Positions 8,547-18,228 of a stretch of DNA of 64,000 bases are shown here, one piece after another. Position 1 is the first letter of the stretch, and each line of letters starts with the position of its first letter. The translations under genes and the position numbers were made by a program. The DNA comes from JALYUM01 sp036688685 (GTDB lineage: Bacteria > Pseudomonadota > Gammaproteobacteria > Burkholderiales > Burkholderiaceae_D), in the NCBI RefSeq assembly GCF_036688685.1, contig NZ_JAQQPS010000021.1:1-64000 (forward strand), read 5' to 3'. The notes under the pieces were generated by a model. It was not told the DNA's origin, ran no database searches, and saw only the letters and a program-made list of their open reading frames with translations.

Positions 8547-9906
8547 CCTGACCCACGCACAGGACGGCGCACGCTGGAGCGCGCGCCTGGACAAGTTCTT
8601 CCAGCTCAGCGCGCGCGGCACCACGCCGGCGCGCGAGGTGCTGGCCGGCTGCACCACCTTCGCGGCCATGAGCTATATCGTCGTCGTCAATCCCGCCATC
8701 CTGGCCGGCGCCGGCATGGACCGCCATGGCCTGTTCCTGGCCACCATCGTGTCTGCCATGGCCGCCACGCTGGTGATGGCCTTGTGGGCCAACCTGCCGA
8801 TTGCGCTGGCGCCCGGTATGGGCACCAACATCGTGTTCGCCCAGGTGGTGGTCGGCCAGATGGGCGTGCCGTGGCAGACCGGCCTGGCGATGGTGCTGCT
8901 CAACGCGCTGGTGTTCCTGGCGCTGTCGCTGACGCGCTGGCGCGCGCGCATCGTCGCCGCCTTTCCGGAACCGGTCAAAATCGGCATGCAGTGTTCGATC
9001 GGCGTGTTCATCGCGTGGCTTGGGCTGCGCAGCGGCGGCCTGCTGGTGGCCGATGGCGCCAGCCTGGTGGCGTTCTCCAGGCTGCACGACAGCGCGTCCT
9101 GGCTGACCCTGGGCGGAATCCTGCTCACCGCCATGCTGCTGGTGCGGCGCGTGCCCGGCGCTTTCCTGCTGACGATCTTGAGCGTGACGACGCTGGGACT
9201 ATTTTGCCGCGGCGCGGACGGCGCGCCACTGACCGTGCTGCCCGGCGCCTGGTTCGGCGCGCCGGTGCTGTCCGGCGAACTGCTGTTCGCGCTCGACCTG
9301 CGCGGTTTCCTTGTGCATTTCATGCTGCTGTTGCCGGTCACGCTGTACTTCTTGCTGATCGAATTCTTTTCCGGCACCGCGACCATGTTCGGGGTGATCC
9401 GCAGCGCCGGCCTGCTCACGCCCGAGGGCGACCTGCCGCAGGCACGGGCGGCGTTCGCGGCGGACGCACTGGGCAGCGTGATCGGCGCCGTGGCCGGCAC
9501 CTCCACCGTGACCGCCTACGTCGAATCGGTGGCGGGCGTGGAAGCGGGCGCGCGCACCGGCCTGTCTGGCCTGGCCGTGGTCGCCCTGTTCGGCCTGGCG
9601 CTGTTCTGCGCGCCGCTGCTCACTGCCATCCCTGCGTGCGCCACGGCGCCGGTGCTGGTGATGGTGGGGCTGTGCATGCTGGACGGCCTGCGCGAACTCG
9701 ATACGTCCGCGCCGGAACACTATGTCCCGCCGCTGCTGATGTTGCTGGTAACGGCCTGCTGTGCCGACCTGATGGTGGCGCTGGCGCTCGGCTGCTTTGC
9801 CTACACCGTCATGCTGGCGGCGCGCCAGCGCTGGCCGGGCAGCATGGTAATGGGCCTGGACGCCGTCTTCGTGCTGTACCTGGCCTTGCGCGGCGCGCTT
9901 GGGTAA
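8539..9906 (+). CDS. NCS2-family purine permease (AzgA/PbuG-like)
   Basis: The 455-residue membrane protein has about 12-14 hydrophobic segments. The N-terminal FAAMSYIVVVNPAILAGAG and the later GTSTVTAYVESVAGVEAGAR are hallmarks of the AzgA branch, which imports adenine, guanine or hypoxanthine by proton symport. The ATG at 8539 overlaps the kinase stop by 8 bases and gives an N-terminus of usual length, so upstream in-frame starts inside the kinase gene are rejected. It would bring in the base released by the exported nucleoside hydrolase. The gene ends 6 bases from the convergent GntR gene. Confidence 0.85.
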   Translation: MRDLTHAQDGARWSARLDKFFQLSARGTTPAREVLAGCTTFAAMSYIVVVNPAILAGAGMDRHGLFLATIVSAMAATLVMALWANLPIALAPGMGTNIVFAQVVVGQMGVPWQTGLAMVLLNALVFLALSLTRWRARIVAAFPEPVKIGMQCSIGVFIAWLGLRSGGLLVADGASLVAFSRLHDSASWLTLGGILLTAMLLVRRVPGAFLLTILSVTTLGLFCRGADGAPLTVLPGAWFGAPVLSGELLFALDLRGFLVHFMLLLPVTLYFLLIEFFSGTATMFGVIRSAGLLTPEGDLPQARAAFAADALGSVIGAVAGTSTVTAYVESVAGVEAGARTGLSGLAVVALFGLALFCAPLLTAIPACATAPVLVMVGLCMLDGLRELDTSAPEHYVPPLLMLLVTACCADLMVALALGCFAYTVMLAARQRWPGSMVMGLDAVFVLYLALRGALG

Positions 9907-9912
9907 GCGCAG

Positions 9913-10671
9913 TCAGGACGCGCTGCCCTTGCTGATGCGCGACTTGTAGCGGTACGGCGGCGCGTACTTCATTTCGCAGTACTCGACCGGTTCGCGCCGG
10001 TCCGACAGCATCACCCGCTCGCACAACAGCAGCGGCGTGCCGGGCGCCACGCCCAGCAGCGCCGCATCGTCGGCCTGCGCCGCCACGGCGCCCACGCTCT
10101 CGAGACTCTCGGATGGCGTGATGCCGAACTTCTCGATCAGGATGCGGTACAGCGAGCCACCGCGCTCAAGCTCTTCCTGTTCCAGGTGGGCGCCGGCCGG
10201 CAGGCGCAGGAATGACTCCTGCAAGCCGATCGGCTTGCCATCGGTCAGGCGCACGCGCTTGATGCGCAGCAGCGGCTCGTCCGGCTGCATGTGCAGCAGG
10301 CTGGCCAGCGCCATGTTCGCCGCCACCGTCTCCATCAGCAGAATGGTCTGGCCCGGCACGCTGCCGCGCTTGATGGTGTCCGCTGTAAAACTGTCCAGGA
10401 AGCGCGACATCTGGCGCACCGCGGCGGGCGCGGCGAAGGTGCCGCGCCCGTGGTCGCTGTACAGCAAGCCCTGCTCCTCGAGCAGGCGAATGGCCTTGCG
10501 CACCGTGTCGCGGCTGACATGGTGCGTCAGCGCCAGCTCGCGCTCGCCCGGCATCGGCTCGCCCGCGCCGATTTTGCCGGCCTCCATCAGGTGTTTCAGC
10601 GTCTCCGCCAGTTGCTGGTACAGCGGCAGCGCAGCCTTGGGCGCTTCTTGGTCGTTGATTCGTGGTCGCAT
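9913..10671 (-). CDS. GntR-family regulator, HutC type with UTRA effector domain
   Basis: The 252-residue protein has an N-terminal winged helix (about 12-80; LTHHVSRDTVRKAIRLLEEQ is the recognition region) and a C-terminal UTRA ligand-binding domain (about 95-240). HutC-type members bind short palindromes and release them on binding a small metabolite. Four TGGTACNNACCA elements flank this gene and the two other promoters of the cluster, so it is the obvious candidate regulator, probably a repressor that also controls itself. The ligand may be a nucleoside, base or sugar phosphate; this is inferred from neighbours. The start has an AGG-type ribosome site a few bases upstream. Confidence 0.85.
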   Translation of the reverse strand: MRPRINDQEAPKAALPLYQQLAETLKHLMEAGKIGAGEPMPGERELALTHHVSRDTVRKAIRLLEEQGLLYSDHGRGTFAAPAAVRQMSRFLDSFTADTIKRGSVPGQTILLMETVAANMALASLLHMQPDEPLLRIKRVRLTDGKPIGLQESFLRLPAGAHLEQEELERGGSLYRILIEKFGITPSESLESVGAVAAQADDAALLGVAPGTPLLLCERVMLSDRREPVEYCEMKYAPPYRYKSRISKGSAS

Positions 10672-10762
10672 TCTGTTACCTGGTGATGAAAGCTGGAAGG
10701 AAATCGGGACTTTATTTTAGCGAAACGCCGGCAAGCTGCTGATTATGACACCATTGTGACAA

Positions 10763-10774
10763 TGGTACGCACCA
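10763..10774. promoter_or_regulatory. GntR-type operator, site 3
   Basis: TGGTACGCACCA matches the cluster's consensus with one changed central base. It lies 91 bases upstream of the GntR start and 187 bases upstream of the TonB receptor start in the divergent intergenic region, and may serve autoregulation. Confidence 0.65.
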
Positions 10775-10861
10775 ATTTTTCGCATTGCGCGTACTTTCTT
10801 ATGGATAAAAATATGTTCTTTCATAGCACACAATTTATTTCTCATTGTTTACATTGTCAAC

Positions 10862-10873
10862 TGGTACGAACCA
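10862..10873. promoter_or_regulatory. GntR-type operator, site 4
   Basis: TGGTACGAACCA is the fourth member of the set, 88 bases before the TonB receptor ATG. It is 99 bases from site 3, close to the 101-base distance between sites 1 and 2. Paired binding or looping is possible. Confidence 0.65.
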
Positions 10874-10961
10874 ATATAACATCCAGCTCACTGAAGGACG
10901 ACTCGCGTTGCAGCGCGCAGCGGTCCTTGCGATTGACCGACTTACTTCACAGGAGAGCACT

Positions 10962-13421
10962 ATGCAAGCGAAATTGGGAATGTTGGCAGCCGGGTCCATG
11001 GCCATGCTGCAATGGGGCACGGCGCAGGCGCAGCAAACAGCGGACGCGGCGCCGACCGTGGTACAGATCACCGGGCAGATTCTGGGCAAAGGCGAGGCGC
11101 GCGCCAACAGCGTGATCGACCAGGCCACCATTGCCGAGCAACCGGCTGGCCTCGACCCGCTGAAACTGCTGGCGCGCGTGCCTGGCATGCAGGCCACGTC
11201 GAGCGATGCACTGACCGGCAGCTTTTCGATGCGCCTGTCGATGCGCGGGTTTAACAAGGAGCAGATCGGCGTGTCCATCGACGGCATCCCGAACGGTTCG
11301 ACCCTGTCGAATGGCGGCACGATGCCGAACCGCCTGCTCGATCCGGCCAACCTGGTGCGCGTGGACGTGTCGCAAACCGCGGGCGACCTGGGCACGCCGT
11401 CGAACCAGGCGCTGGGCGGCTACATCGACTTCAAGACGCGCGACCCGGCCAAAGAACGCGGTGGCGAACTCGAAGTGGCCGGCGGCAGCTTCGGCTACCG
11501 CCGCGCGTTTCTGCGCGTCGATACCGGCAAGTCGGCCGCCGGCACCAGCGCCTACCTCGATTACTCGAGCGAATACGTGCGCACCTGGCCCGGCGACGAA
11601 GCGGGCCGCAATACGCGCCGCCACGCCGACGTGCGCGTGCTGCAGGACCTGGGTGGCGGCTCCAGCCTGCGCGGCACCGTCAGCTACAACAAGTTCAGCG
11701 ACAACGACTATGACGCGGTCGCCCTGCTGGCGGAGTCGGCCAAACTGTACAAGGCGACGTTTTACGGCAACCCGAATACCGACGGCCTGACCGACACCTG
11801 GACCGGCAATCCCGCCGTCGACCAGAATTACCGCGGCACGCGCGGCATCAACAGCGAAGACATCCTGGTCCACGTCGACTGGACCCAGCGCTTCGGCGAA
11901 ACCGGCAAGCTGACGCTCAAGCCCTACTGGCACAACCAGGAAGGCAATGGCTGGTTTTATGTGCCCTACGTCCAGCTGCCGGCCAACGGCCTGGCCTACA
12001 GCACGGTCGCGCCGGGCGGTAAACCAGTCGCCACGGTGCAGGAGTGCTACCGCAACCAGTACCAGCGCGGCGCTAACGGCGCCCTGCTCCCGACCACCGC
12101 GGTCGCCATTCCAACCGGATCGAGCAGCGCCGCGCTGGCCGCGGCGGGTTGCCCGGCAGCGGCGCGCTATGCAATGAATCCGGTGACCCAATGGGGCGCG
12201 CGCGAGGCAAGCACGCGGCGCAGCGACAACAGCATCGACCGCCAGGGCACCGTGGGCGAAGTCTCCGCGGCGTTGGGCGAATTCCAGCGCATCCGCGTCG
12301 GCGGCTGGTTCGAGCGCACCACGCGCAACAAGGTGCGCAACTGGTTCGCCGCCACTGACCCAGGTGTGGGCGGCGCGTTCGACGAAAGCGCGCTGTATTC
12401 AGTCACCCAGGACCGCCATTATTCGTCGAACACGGCCATGGCCTATGTGCAGGACAAGGTCAGCCTGCTGGACGGCCGCCTGCAACTCGACCTCGGCGCG
12501 ACTTACCAGCGCTTCCGCGAAGACTACGCTTCGCCGGTCGAATTTTCCGGCACGCGCGCCCTGCAGGTGAGCTCGAAACTGCTGCCAAAACTGGCCGCCC
12601 TGTACCGCATCGACGACGACTGGGAAGTGTTTGCCAGCGGCGCGAAAAACTTCAGCGCCATTCCCGATACCGTCTTCGAAGGCACCGCCGCGGTCGACGC
12701 CAAGGCCGGCATCAAGCCGGAGACCTCGGTCAACAAGGATGTCGGCGTGCGCTGGACCGGCAGCAACGGTTATGGCGCATCGCTGTCCGCCTATAAAATC
12801 GATTACCGCGACCGCATCTCGATCCAGAACGGCAACCCGAACGGCGACATTTTTTCGCGTGACGCCACCACCACGTTTGCCAACCAGGGCGGGATCAGCT
12901 CGCGTGGCGTCGAGGCCAGCCTGCGTGCCAGCGCCAGCCTGTACGAGCTGTATGCAAACTTCTCGTACAACGACGCCCATTACGTCGGCAATACCCCGGC
13001 CGAAGGCATCAAGTCGGGCGACCCGGTGCTGGGCGCACCGCGCCGCAGCGCTTTTGCCGAAGCCACCTGGAAGCCGGCCGCCAGCTGGCGTGTCAGCGCC
13101 AACCTGCATTATGTGGGTGAAGCGGCCGGCACCTACGGCGACGTGCCCAACACGGTCATCACGGGCGGTCCGGCGGTCTATCCGCGCCAGTACATGCCCG
13201 CGTACACGCTGACGGGATTGAATGTGACGTACAAACCGAGTGGCAGCCTGTTCGGATTTGGCAGCCGCACCGAGTTCGCTTTCAACGTCGACAACCTGTT
13301 CGACCGGCGCTACCTGGGCGGCGTCGGCACCGAACTGACCAGCTCCAACGCGCTGACCACGGGCCGCTATTTCCTCGGCAGCCCGCGCACGCTGTACGCG
13401 TCGATGCGCGTGAAGTTCTGA
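10962..13421 (+). CDS. TonB-dependent outer membrane receptor (nucleoside/purine regulon)
   Basis: The 819-residue protein has a signal peptide (about 1-24, ending AQA), a plug domain rich in RGFNKEQIGVSIDGIP-type sequence, and a long beta-barrel ending in a C-terminal Phe (MRVKF). TVVQITG at about 33-39 could be the TonB box. The ATG at 10962 follows AGGAGAG by 4 bases, so the longer frame from 10845 is rejected. Two GntR-type operators precede it, so its ligand is probably a nucleoside, a nucleotide or another nucleic-acid-derived compound. The stop overlaps the next start by one base (TGATG), so the phytase-like gene is co-translated. Confidence 0.85.
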   Translation: MQAKLGMLAAGSMAMLQWGTAQAQQTADAAPTVVQITGQILGKGEARANSVIDQATIAEQPAGLDPLKLLARVPGMQATSSDALTGSFSMRLSMRGFNKEQIGVSIDGIPNGSTLSNGGTMPNRLLDPANLVRVDVSQTAGDLGTPSNQALGGYIDFKTRDPAKERGGELEVAGGSFGYRRAFLRVDTGKSAAGTSAYLDYSSEYVRTWPGDEAGRNTRRHADVRVLQDLGGGSSLRGTVSYNKFSDNDYDAVALLAESAKLYKATFYGNPNTDGLTDTWTGNPAVDQNYRGTRGINSEDILVHVDWTQRFGETGKLTLKPYWHNQEGNGWFYVPYVQLPANGLAYSTVAPGGKPVATVQECYRNQYQRGANGALLPTTAVAIPTGSSSAALAAAGCPAAARYAMNPVTQWGAREASTRRSDNSIDRQGTVGEVSAALGEFQRIRVGGWFERTTRNKVRNWFAATDPGVGGAFDESALYSVTQDRHYSSNTAMAYVQDKVSLLDGRLQLDLGATYQRFREDYASPVEFSGTRALQVSSKLLPKLAALYRIDDDWEVFASGAKNFSAIPDTVFEGTAAVDAKAGIKPETSVNKDVGVRWTGSNGYGASLSAYKIDYRDRISIQNGNPNGDIFSRDATTTFANQGGISSRGVEASLRASASLYELYANFSYNDAHYVGNTPAEGIKSGDPVLGAPRRSAFAEATWKPAASWRVSANLHYVGEAAGTYGDVPNTVITGGPAVYPRQYMPAYTLTGLNVTYKPSGSLFGFGSRTEFAFNVDNLFDRRYLGGVGTELTSSNALTTGRYFLGSPRTLYASMRVKF

Positions 13422-14551
13422 TGCGTCTGCGGCCAGCCGGCCTGCTGCTGGCAGCCAGTCTGCTGGCGGCCTGCGCGGCACCACCCGGCCTGGGCGCCGG
13501 CGCGCGCCTGCGCTTCATCGGCGAGCAGCGCATCGCCCACCAGCAGCCGTTCCAGGGTACGCTGGTGGGCGGCTTGTCGGGCATCGACTACGATGCGCGG
13601 CGCGGCAGCTGGGTGATGGCCAGCGACGACCGCGCCGAACACGGCGCGGCGCGCTTTTATAGCGCCCACTTCGATCTCGACGCAACTGCGTTCCGGGCCG
13701 TCACATTTGACGCCGTGCATGCATTCATGCAACCGGATGGCAGCGCCTATCCGTCGCCCGCCAGCGCCAGGAAACCGGGCGATGCGGTGCCCGACATCGA
13801 AGCGATCCGGGTCGATCCGGACGATGGCAGCATCTGGTACACCAGCGAAGGAAACGGACCATACGGTATGGCGCCTTTTGTGCGCCAGGCGCACCCGGAC
13901 GGCGCCTGGCGCACCAGCCTGCCGATGCCGGCCCGGTTCTGCCTCGACGCCAGCCAGGCGACGGGGCCGCGCAGCAACCTTAGCTTCGAGGGCCTGGCCT
14001 TCGCCCCGGACGGCCGCTCGCTGTGGCTGGCCATGGAAGCCCCCCTATTGCAGGATGGCGCGCTGGCCGACACCACCCACGGCGCCCTGACCCGCCTCAG
14101 CCAGTTCGACCGCACCGGCCAGATGCTGGCCCAATACGCGTATCCGCTCGACGCAGTGCAAGCTCTGGCGGCACCGGGGCGTTTCAGCGACAACGGCGTG
14201 GCCGATCTATTGATGATCGATGCGCACACGATGCTGGTGCTGGAACGCTCCGGCGTGCAGGATAGCACCGGCGTGTTCCGCTTTTATATACGGCTGTATA
14301 TCGCGGATCTGGCGGGTGCGGACGACATTCGTGGGCGCGCCGCGCTGGCCGGCGCTGGGGTGCGGCCGATGCGCAAGCGCCTCCTGCTCAACCTCAACGC
14401 CAGCGGCCTGGAACGGGTCGACAACATCGAGGGCATGGCATGGGGACCGCTGCTGGCGCATGGCCGGCGCAGCCTGGTGCTGGTATCGGACGACAATTTC
14501 AGCGCCAGCCAGGTCACCCAGCTGCTGGCATACGAGGTGCGGCAGGATTAG
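13421..14551 (+). CDS. Exported esterase-like phytase-family lipoprotein
   Basis: The 376-residue protein begins with a lipoprotein signal (LLAASLLAAC, lipobox Cys about 18) and continues as a beta-propeller of the 'esterase-like activity of phytase' family (GGLSGIDYD at about 48-56; NLSFEGLAFAPDGRSLWLAME about 185-205 shows the family's FEGLA box). Members are thought to hydrolyse phosphate or carboxyl esters, and biochemical evidence for the family is thin. It overlaps the TonB receptor gene by one base, so it is expected with that receptor at the cell envelope. It may trim a phosphorylated ligand, for example a nucleotide; this is an inference. Confidence 0.75.
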   Translation: MRLRPAGLLLAASLLAACAAPPGLGAGARLRFIGEQRIAHQQPFQGTLVGGLSGIDYDARRGSWVMASDDRAEHGAARFYSAHFDLDATAFRAVTFDAVHAFMQPDGSAYPSPASARKPGDAVPDIEAIRVDPDDGSIWYTSEGNGPYGMAPFVRQAHPDGAWRTSLPMPARFCLDASQATGPRSNLSFEGLAFAPDGRSLWLAMEAPLLQDGALADTTHGALTRLSQFDRTGQMLAQYAYPLDAVQALAAPGRFSDNGVADLLMIDAHTMLVLERSGVQDSTGVFRFYIRLYIADLAGADDIRGRAALAGAGVRPMRKRLLLNLNASGLERVDNIEGMAWGPLLAHGRRSLVLVSDDNFSASQVTQLLAYEVRQD

Positions 14552-14608
14552 GCCCTGTTCGTCGACCCCATCACGGGCCGGCGCCCCCGCTGGCGGAGCA
14601 GGCGCCTG

Positions 14609-15397
14609 TTACAGCGCGTGCAGCACGCGGAAAGCGTACATGTCGGCCAGGCTGCAAAACTGCACGGCGGGTATGGCGATCGTGCCGCTGCGTGCAGCCA
14701 GCCGTTGCACCCAGCGCCCGGTGGCCGCCTGCAAGGCCCGGGCTTCCTGTTCGTTTAACATCTGGAAAATGTAGCCGAAGGTCAGGTGGTAGCGATAGCT
14801 ATCGTGGTTGCGGTCGCGGATGCCGGTGAACTGCGCCAGCGCATCGCGCAACGCCGCCAGCCTTCTGGCGGTGCGCTCGTTGGCCGGTTGCAGTGGCACG
14901 TGGGGCGCGCCTTCGGTCATGAACCTGGGCGCGTCGAAGGCGAACTCGAAGCGCGGCTCGGCCAGGCGCGCATGATCCTGCAGCTGGCGCAGCCACTGCG
15001 CGGTGACCGCGGCAACCGGCATGGCCGGCGCCACTCCCTGTGGCCAGCGGCGCGTGCCCTGGTCTTCATCGTTCAGGCCGCCGAATATCGTGATGTGGTA
15101 GCTGCTCGGTGGCGTCCAGGCGATCTTCGCGGCGAACGCGTGGCCAGGCGCCTCGCGGTAGATATCGAGCAGGCCGTCGAAACTCTCGTAGCCGGCCCCC
15201 TGCTGCTCCACGTGGCCGATGAAGGTATTCCCGCCGAACGGCATGACGGTGCCGTCCGCGCGGAATTTTCTGCCCACATCCCGGGGCGGGCGGGAAGTGG
15301 GCAAAACGGACGCTGTCGCCGTGCCCGCAGACAAGCCGGGGACGGCCGCTGCCAGTGCGCCGGCGGTAAGGAAGTGACGTCGCGATAATGTATTCAT
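14609..15397 (-). CDS. Tat-exported DUF1868 2H phosphoesterase-like protein
   Basis: The 262-residue protein starts at ATG 15397. The mature signal MNTLSRRHFLTAGALAAA has twin arginines at 6-7, so Tat export is likely; the longer frame to 15466 would bury the signal. Two H-x-T motifs, HIT at 101-103 and HLT at 204-206, are the catalytic pair of the 2H phosphoesterase fold to which DUF1868 is related. Such enzymes open cyclic phosphodiesters or ligate RNA ends. It lies 89 bases after a LacI-controlled TonB receptor gene in the same direction, so it may process that receptor's ligand in the periplasm. Its substrate is unknown. Confidence 0.7.
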   Translation of the reverse strand: MNTLSRRHFLTAGALAAAVPGLSAGTATASVLPTSRPPRDVGRKFRADGTVMPFGGNTFIGHVEQQGAGYESFDGLLDIYREAPGHAFAAKIAWTPPSSYHITIFGGLNDEDQGTRRWPQGVAPAMPVAAVTAQWLRQLQDHARLAEPRFEFAFDAPRFMTEGAPHVPLQPANERTARRLAALRDALAQFTGIRDRNHDSYRYHLTFGYIFQMLNEQEARALQAATGRWVQRLAARSGTIAIPAVQFCSLADMYAFRVLHAL

Positions 15398-15486
15398 GGT
15401 GCTCCGCGTGTGGTTCAAAACATAAAAATTGACCGGTCGGACCAGGGCCATCCGCGTCGCATGCACGCTGCGGATGGCCGGCGCGC

Positions 15487-18165
15487 TTACATCTTGTAGT
15501 TCAGCCCGACCAGCACCGACGGCGCCAGTTTCCAGGCCGATTGCTGGTTTTCCTGGTTGCGGCCGTAGTTGTATTGCATGCTTTGCCCGGTTGCGTTGAT
15601 CACGTCGAGCGACACGGCAAGTTTTTTCGTCACGTCATAGCCCAGCTGGAAGTCGATATTGTTGGTCTTCTGCTGGAAGCGGTTGGCATAGAACCCGGCC
15701 ACCGTGTAGTTCGGATAGCGGTCATCCCACAGCGTGCCGACGTGGTTCCAGGCCAGGCGCCCGCGCAGCCGCGCGCGCTCGTAGTACAAGGTCATATTCC
15801 ATTGCTGGCTCGGCCGCTGCGGCATGGTCGACAGCGTCTGGGTGGACGTCGTCGCGCCGTTCTGCAGGATGACCGGATACCGGGCCCGGGTGAACGTCGC
15901 ATTCGCACTGATGCCAAAACCGCGCAAGGCCGGGGCGATGAAGTCGAGGTCCTTGGTCAAGCCCAGTTCTAGGCCCGACAGCTGGACCTTGCCGGCCGCA
16001 TTGCGCGGCTGCGTCACCACGACCATGGTCGGCACACCATTGATGTCCATGCTGGTGCTTTCGCCCCAAGTGAAGATCTCGTCCCTGATCGTCTTGTGAA
16101 ACAGGCCGACCGAAACGATGCCGCGCCCGCCGTCCAGGTACCAGTCGTGGCCCACATCGACGTTGTTCGACGAGCGCGGCTTGAGATCGGTATTGCCCAG
16201 GCTGAGCGTGGGATTCACGCCGCTCGAGAGCACGCCGCCGGTGGTGGCCAGCTGATTCCAGCGCGGCCGCCCCATGGATTGCGACAGGCCGACGCGCAGC
16301 TTGCTGCTGTCGCTGGTCTGGTAGACGCCGGTCACGGACGGCAGCCACTTGCGGTAGGTGTGCTCGCGCTCGACCGGCGCCCATACATTGCGGGCCTGGG
16401 TCCAGCCGCGCATAGCGTCCTCGGTTTCCTCGGTGCGCACGCCGCCCGCCACCATCCAGTGCTCGGCCTTGAAGCGGCCTTGCAGGTAGGCGGCATTGAC
16501 CTGTTCCGCCACGGCATAGGTGGAGCCGTACTGGGTCGCGATATTCACGACCGAGGTCCCGGCCGCCGCATACGTCTTCAACATGGCATCGACGCGCGCG
16601 GGATCGATCAGCAGCATTTTGGTGCAACTGAGGCCGCACAGCGTGCCGCTGCCTGCGACGTCCGCCAGCGTGAACGGTTTGCCGTTGTCGAACACGCTGC
16701 GGTAGGTGGAATCGATGTCGGAGCGCACCGCGCGCAGGCCGAAGGCCAGGCCGACGCCGCGCGCATCGTCGCCCATATTTCGCTTCACGTTCCACTGCAG
16801 GTCGCGCACCTTCGACGTATAGTTCTGCTCGGTGGACTCATGCTGGGTGAAGCCATACTTTGCCGGGTTGGCCGCATTCGCGCCATTGACCGGCGTGAAG
16901 ACGGGCGCGCCGGCGCCGGTCCAGTCGTAGTTGAACGCCATGTTCGACTGCGTGTAGTTGTCGAACATCTGCGGGTTGTCGACGGTACCGCGCGAGACAC
17001 TGGCGCGCAGGTCGGTTTTCCAGTCGCGGTCGAGCTGGAAATTGAGCTCGCCGTTGACGCCGCCGAGCGAGCGCTGCCAGCGCAAGCGCCCCAGTTGGAT
17101 CAACTGGTTCACCGAACTGAGGGTGCCGGTGGTCGCGCTCTGGTTGGACACCGTTGTGGTGGAATTGACCGAGGCGTTCTGGGTGTTCCGGTCGGCGCTT
17201 TCCATCTGCCTGAAATAGAACGCGCTCACGTGACCGCTGAGCGCGTCCGACGGGCGCCAGTCCAGGCGCGTGGTCAGGCCACGGCGCTGGCGCAAATCGT
17301 CGTAGTCGTACCACAAGCGTTGCGCCGGCACGGCAAACCCGTTGCCGGCATACGCGCTGGTGTTGCGCGTGCCGTTCGGGTTAAAAAAGTACATCGTGCC
17401 GCCGCTCTCGGTCTGCGGCACGTAGATCTCGCGCGTCCAGTAGCTGGCGCTGGCCAGGAACGCGAATTCGTCGTTGGCACCAAAGCGCTTGGCCCACTTG
17501 GCCGACGCTTCGCCGGTCGGCGTGTTGCCGCCGTACTGGCTGCTCATCAGGTTTTTGCCGCCCTTGGCGCTCAGGGTCAGCGTATTGTCCGGCAGGCTGT
17601 AGCCACTGGCGGTCAGGATGTTGACCACGGCGCCGACGGCCGCGCCGTCATGCTGCGGCAAGAAGCTCTTGATCACATCGATGCGGCTGGCGAAGTTCGA
17701 TGGCAGCATTTCCATCAGTTGCTGGCGGCTGCCGATGTCGCCGCCGGCGAGCGCGAAGCCATCAATCTGCGTGGTGTTGTAGCCGCCATTGAGGCCGCGC
17801 ACCACGATGTAGCGCGGTTCGCCCTGGTACAACATGACGTTGACGCCGGTGACACGTTTCAGGGCGTCGCCCATATTGAAGTCGGGCAATCTGCCCACCT
17901 GGTCCGCGGCCACCGTATCGACCACCACGTCGGCGTCCTGTTTCGCGGCAATGCTGCGCGCATTGATGGAGCGCATGCCAGTGACCAGCACGGATGGCAT
18001 CACGCCTGCCGCATCCGTATCGGCAGGCCCGGGGGCCACACTGGCCTGCCCATCCTGGAAGCCATTGCCAGGCGCTGCCGCCGCCATCGTGGTCAAGACA
18101 CTATTCACGGCCAGGGCGATGATCGACCACCCTATAGTCCGCCGCGCGGTTAGCTTCATCTTCAT
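15487..18165 (-). CDS. TonB-dependent receptor (large Xanthomonas/Caulobacter-type)
   Basis: The 892-residue outer membrane protein has a signal peptide (about 1-30, ending AAA). Its plug carries DFNMGDALKRVTGVNVM and YIVVRGLNGGYNTTQIDG, typical of the large receptors tied to complex carbohydrate or nutrient uptake. The ATG at 18165 is preceded by GAGAGGATCCA. Two identical 16-bp palindromes stand 63-114 bases upstream, between it and a divergent LacI-type regulator, so repression by that regulator is likely. It forms a probable operon with the exported 2H phosphoesterase. The ligand is unknown; such receptors with a LacI regulator and an MFS carrier usually take up a sugar. Confidence 0.85.
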   Translation of the reverse strand: MKMKLTARRTIGWSIIALAVNSVLTTMAAAAPGNGFQDGQASVAPGPADTDAAGVMPSVLVTGMRSINARSIAAKQDADVVVDTVAADQVGRLPDFNMGDALKRVTGVNVMLYQGEPRYIVVRGLNGGYNTTQIDGFALAGGDIGSRQQLMEMLPSNFASRIDVIKSFLPQHDGAAVGAVVNILTASGYSLPDNTLTLSAKGGKNLMSSQYGGNTPTGEASAKWAKRFGANDEFAFLASASYWTREIYVPQTESGGTMYFFNPNGTRNTSAYAGNGFAVPAQRLWYDYDDLRQRRGLTTRLDWRPSDALSGHVSAFYFRQMESADRNTQNASVNSTTTVSNQSATTGTLSSVNQLIQLGRLRWQRSLGGVNGELNFQLDRDWKTDLRASVSRGTVDNPQMFDNYTQSNMAFNYDWTGAGAPVFTPVNGANAANPAKYGFTQHESTEQNYTSKVRDLQWNVKRNMGDDARGVGLAFGLRAVRSDIDSTYRSVFDNGKPFTLADVAGSGTLCGLSCTKMLLIDPARVDAMLKTYAAAGTSVVNIATQYGSTYAVAEQVNAAYLQGRFKAEHWMVAGGVRTEETEDAMRGWTQARNVWAPVEREHTYRKWLPSVTGVYQTSDSSKLRVGLSQSMGRPRWNQLATTGGVLSSGVNPTLSLGNTDLKPRSSNNVDVGHDWYLDGGRGIVSVGLFHKTIRDEIFTWGESTSMDINGVPTMVVVTQPRNAAGKVQLSGLELGLTKDLDFIAPALRGFGISANATFTRARYPVILQNGATTSTQTLSTMPQRPSQQWNMTLYYERARLRGRLAWNHVGTLWDDRYPNYTVAGFYANRFQQKTNNIDFQLGYDVTKKLAVSLDVINATGQSMQYNYGRNQENQQSAWKLAPSVLVGLNYKM

Positions 18166-18228
18166 TGGATCCTCTCTGTTGTGACTGACCGGCCTGCACG
18201 GAAGGGCATGACGGCGCCGAATATAAGG

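Noticed and set aside
16096..18153. 685-codon plus-strand frame opposite the TonB receptor
   Set aside because: It is the antisense shadow of a well-supported receptor, with Arg/His/Gly-rich composition and no motif.
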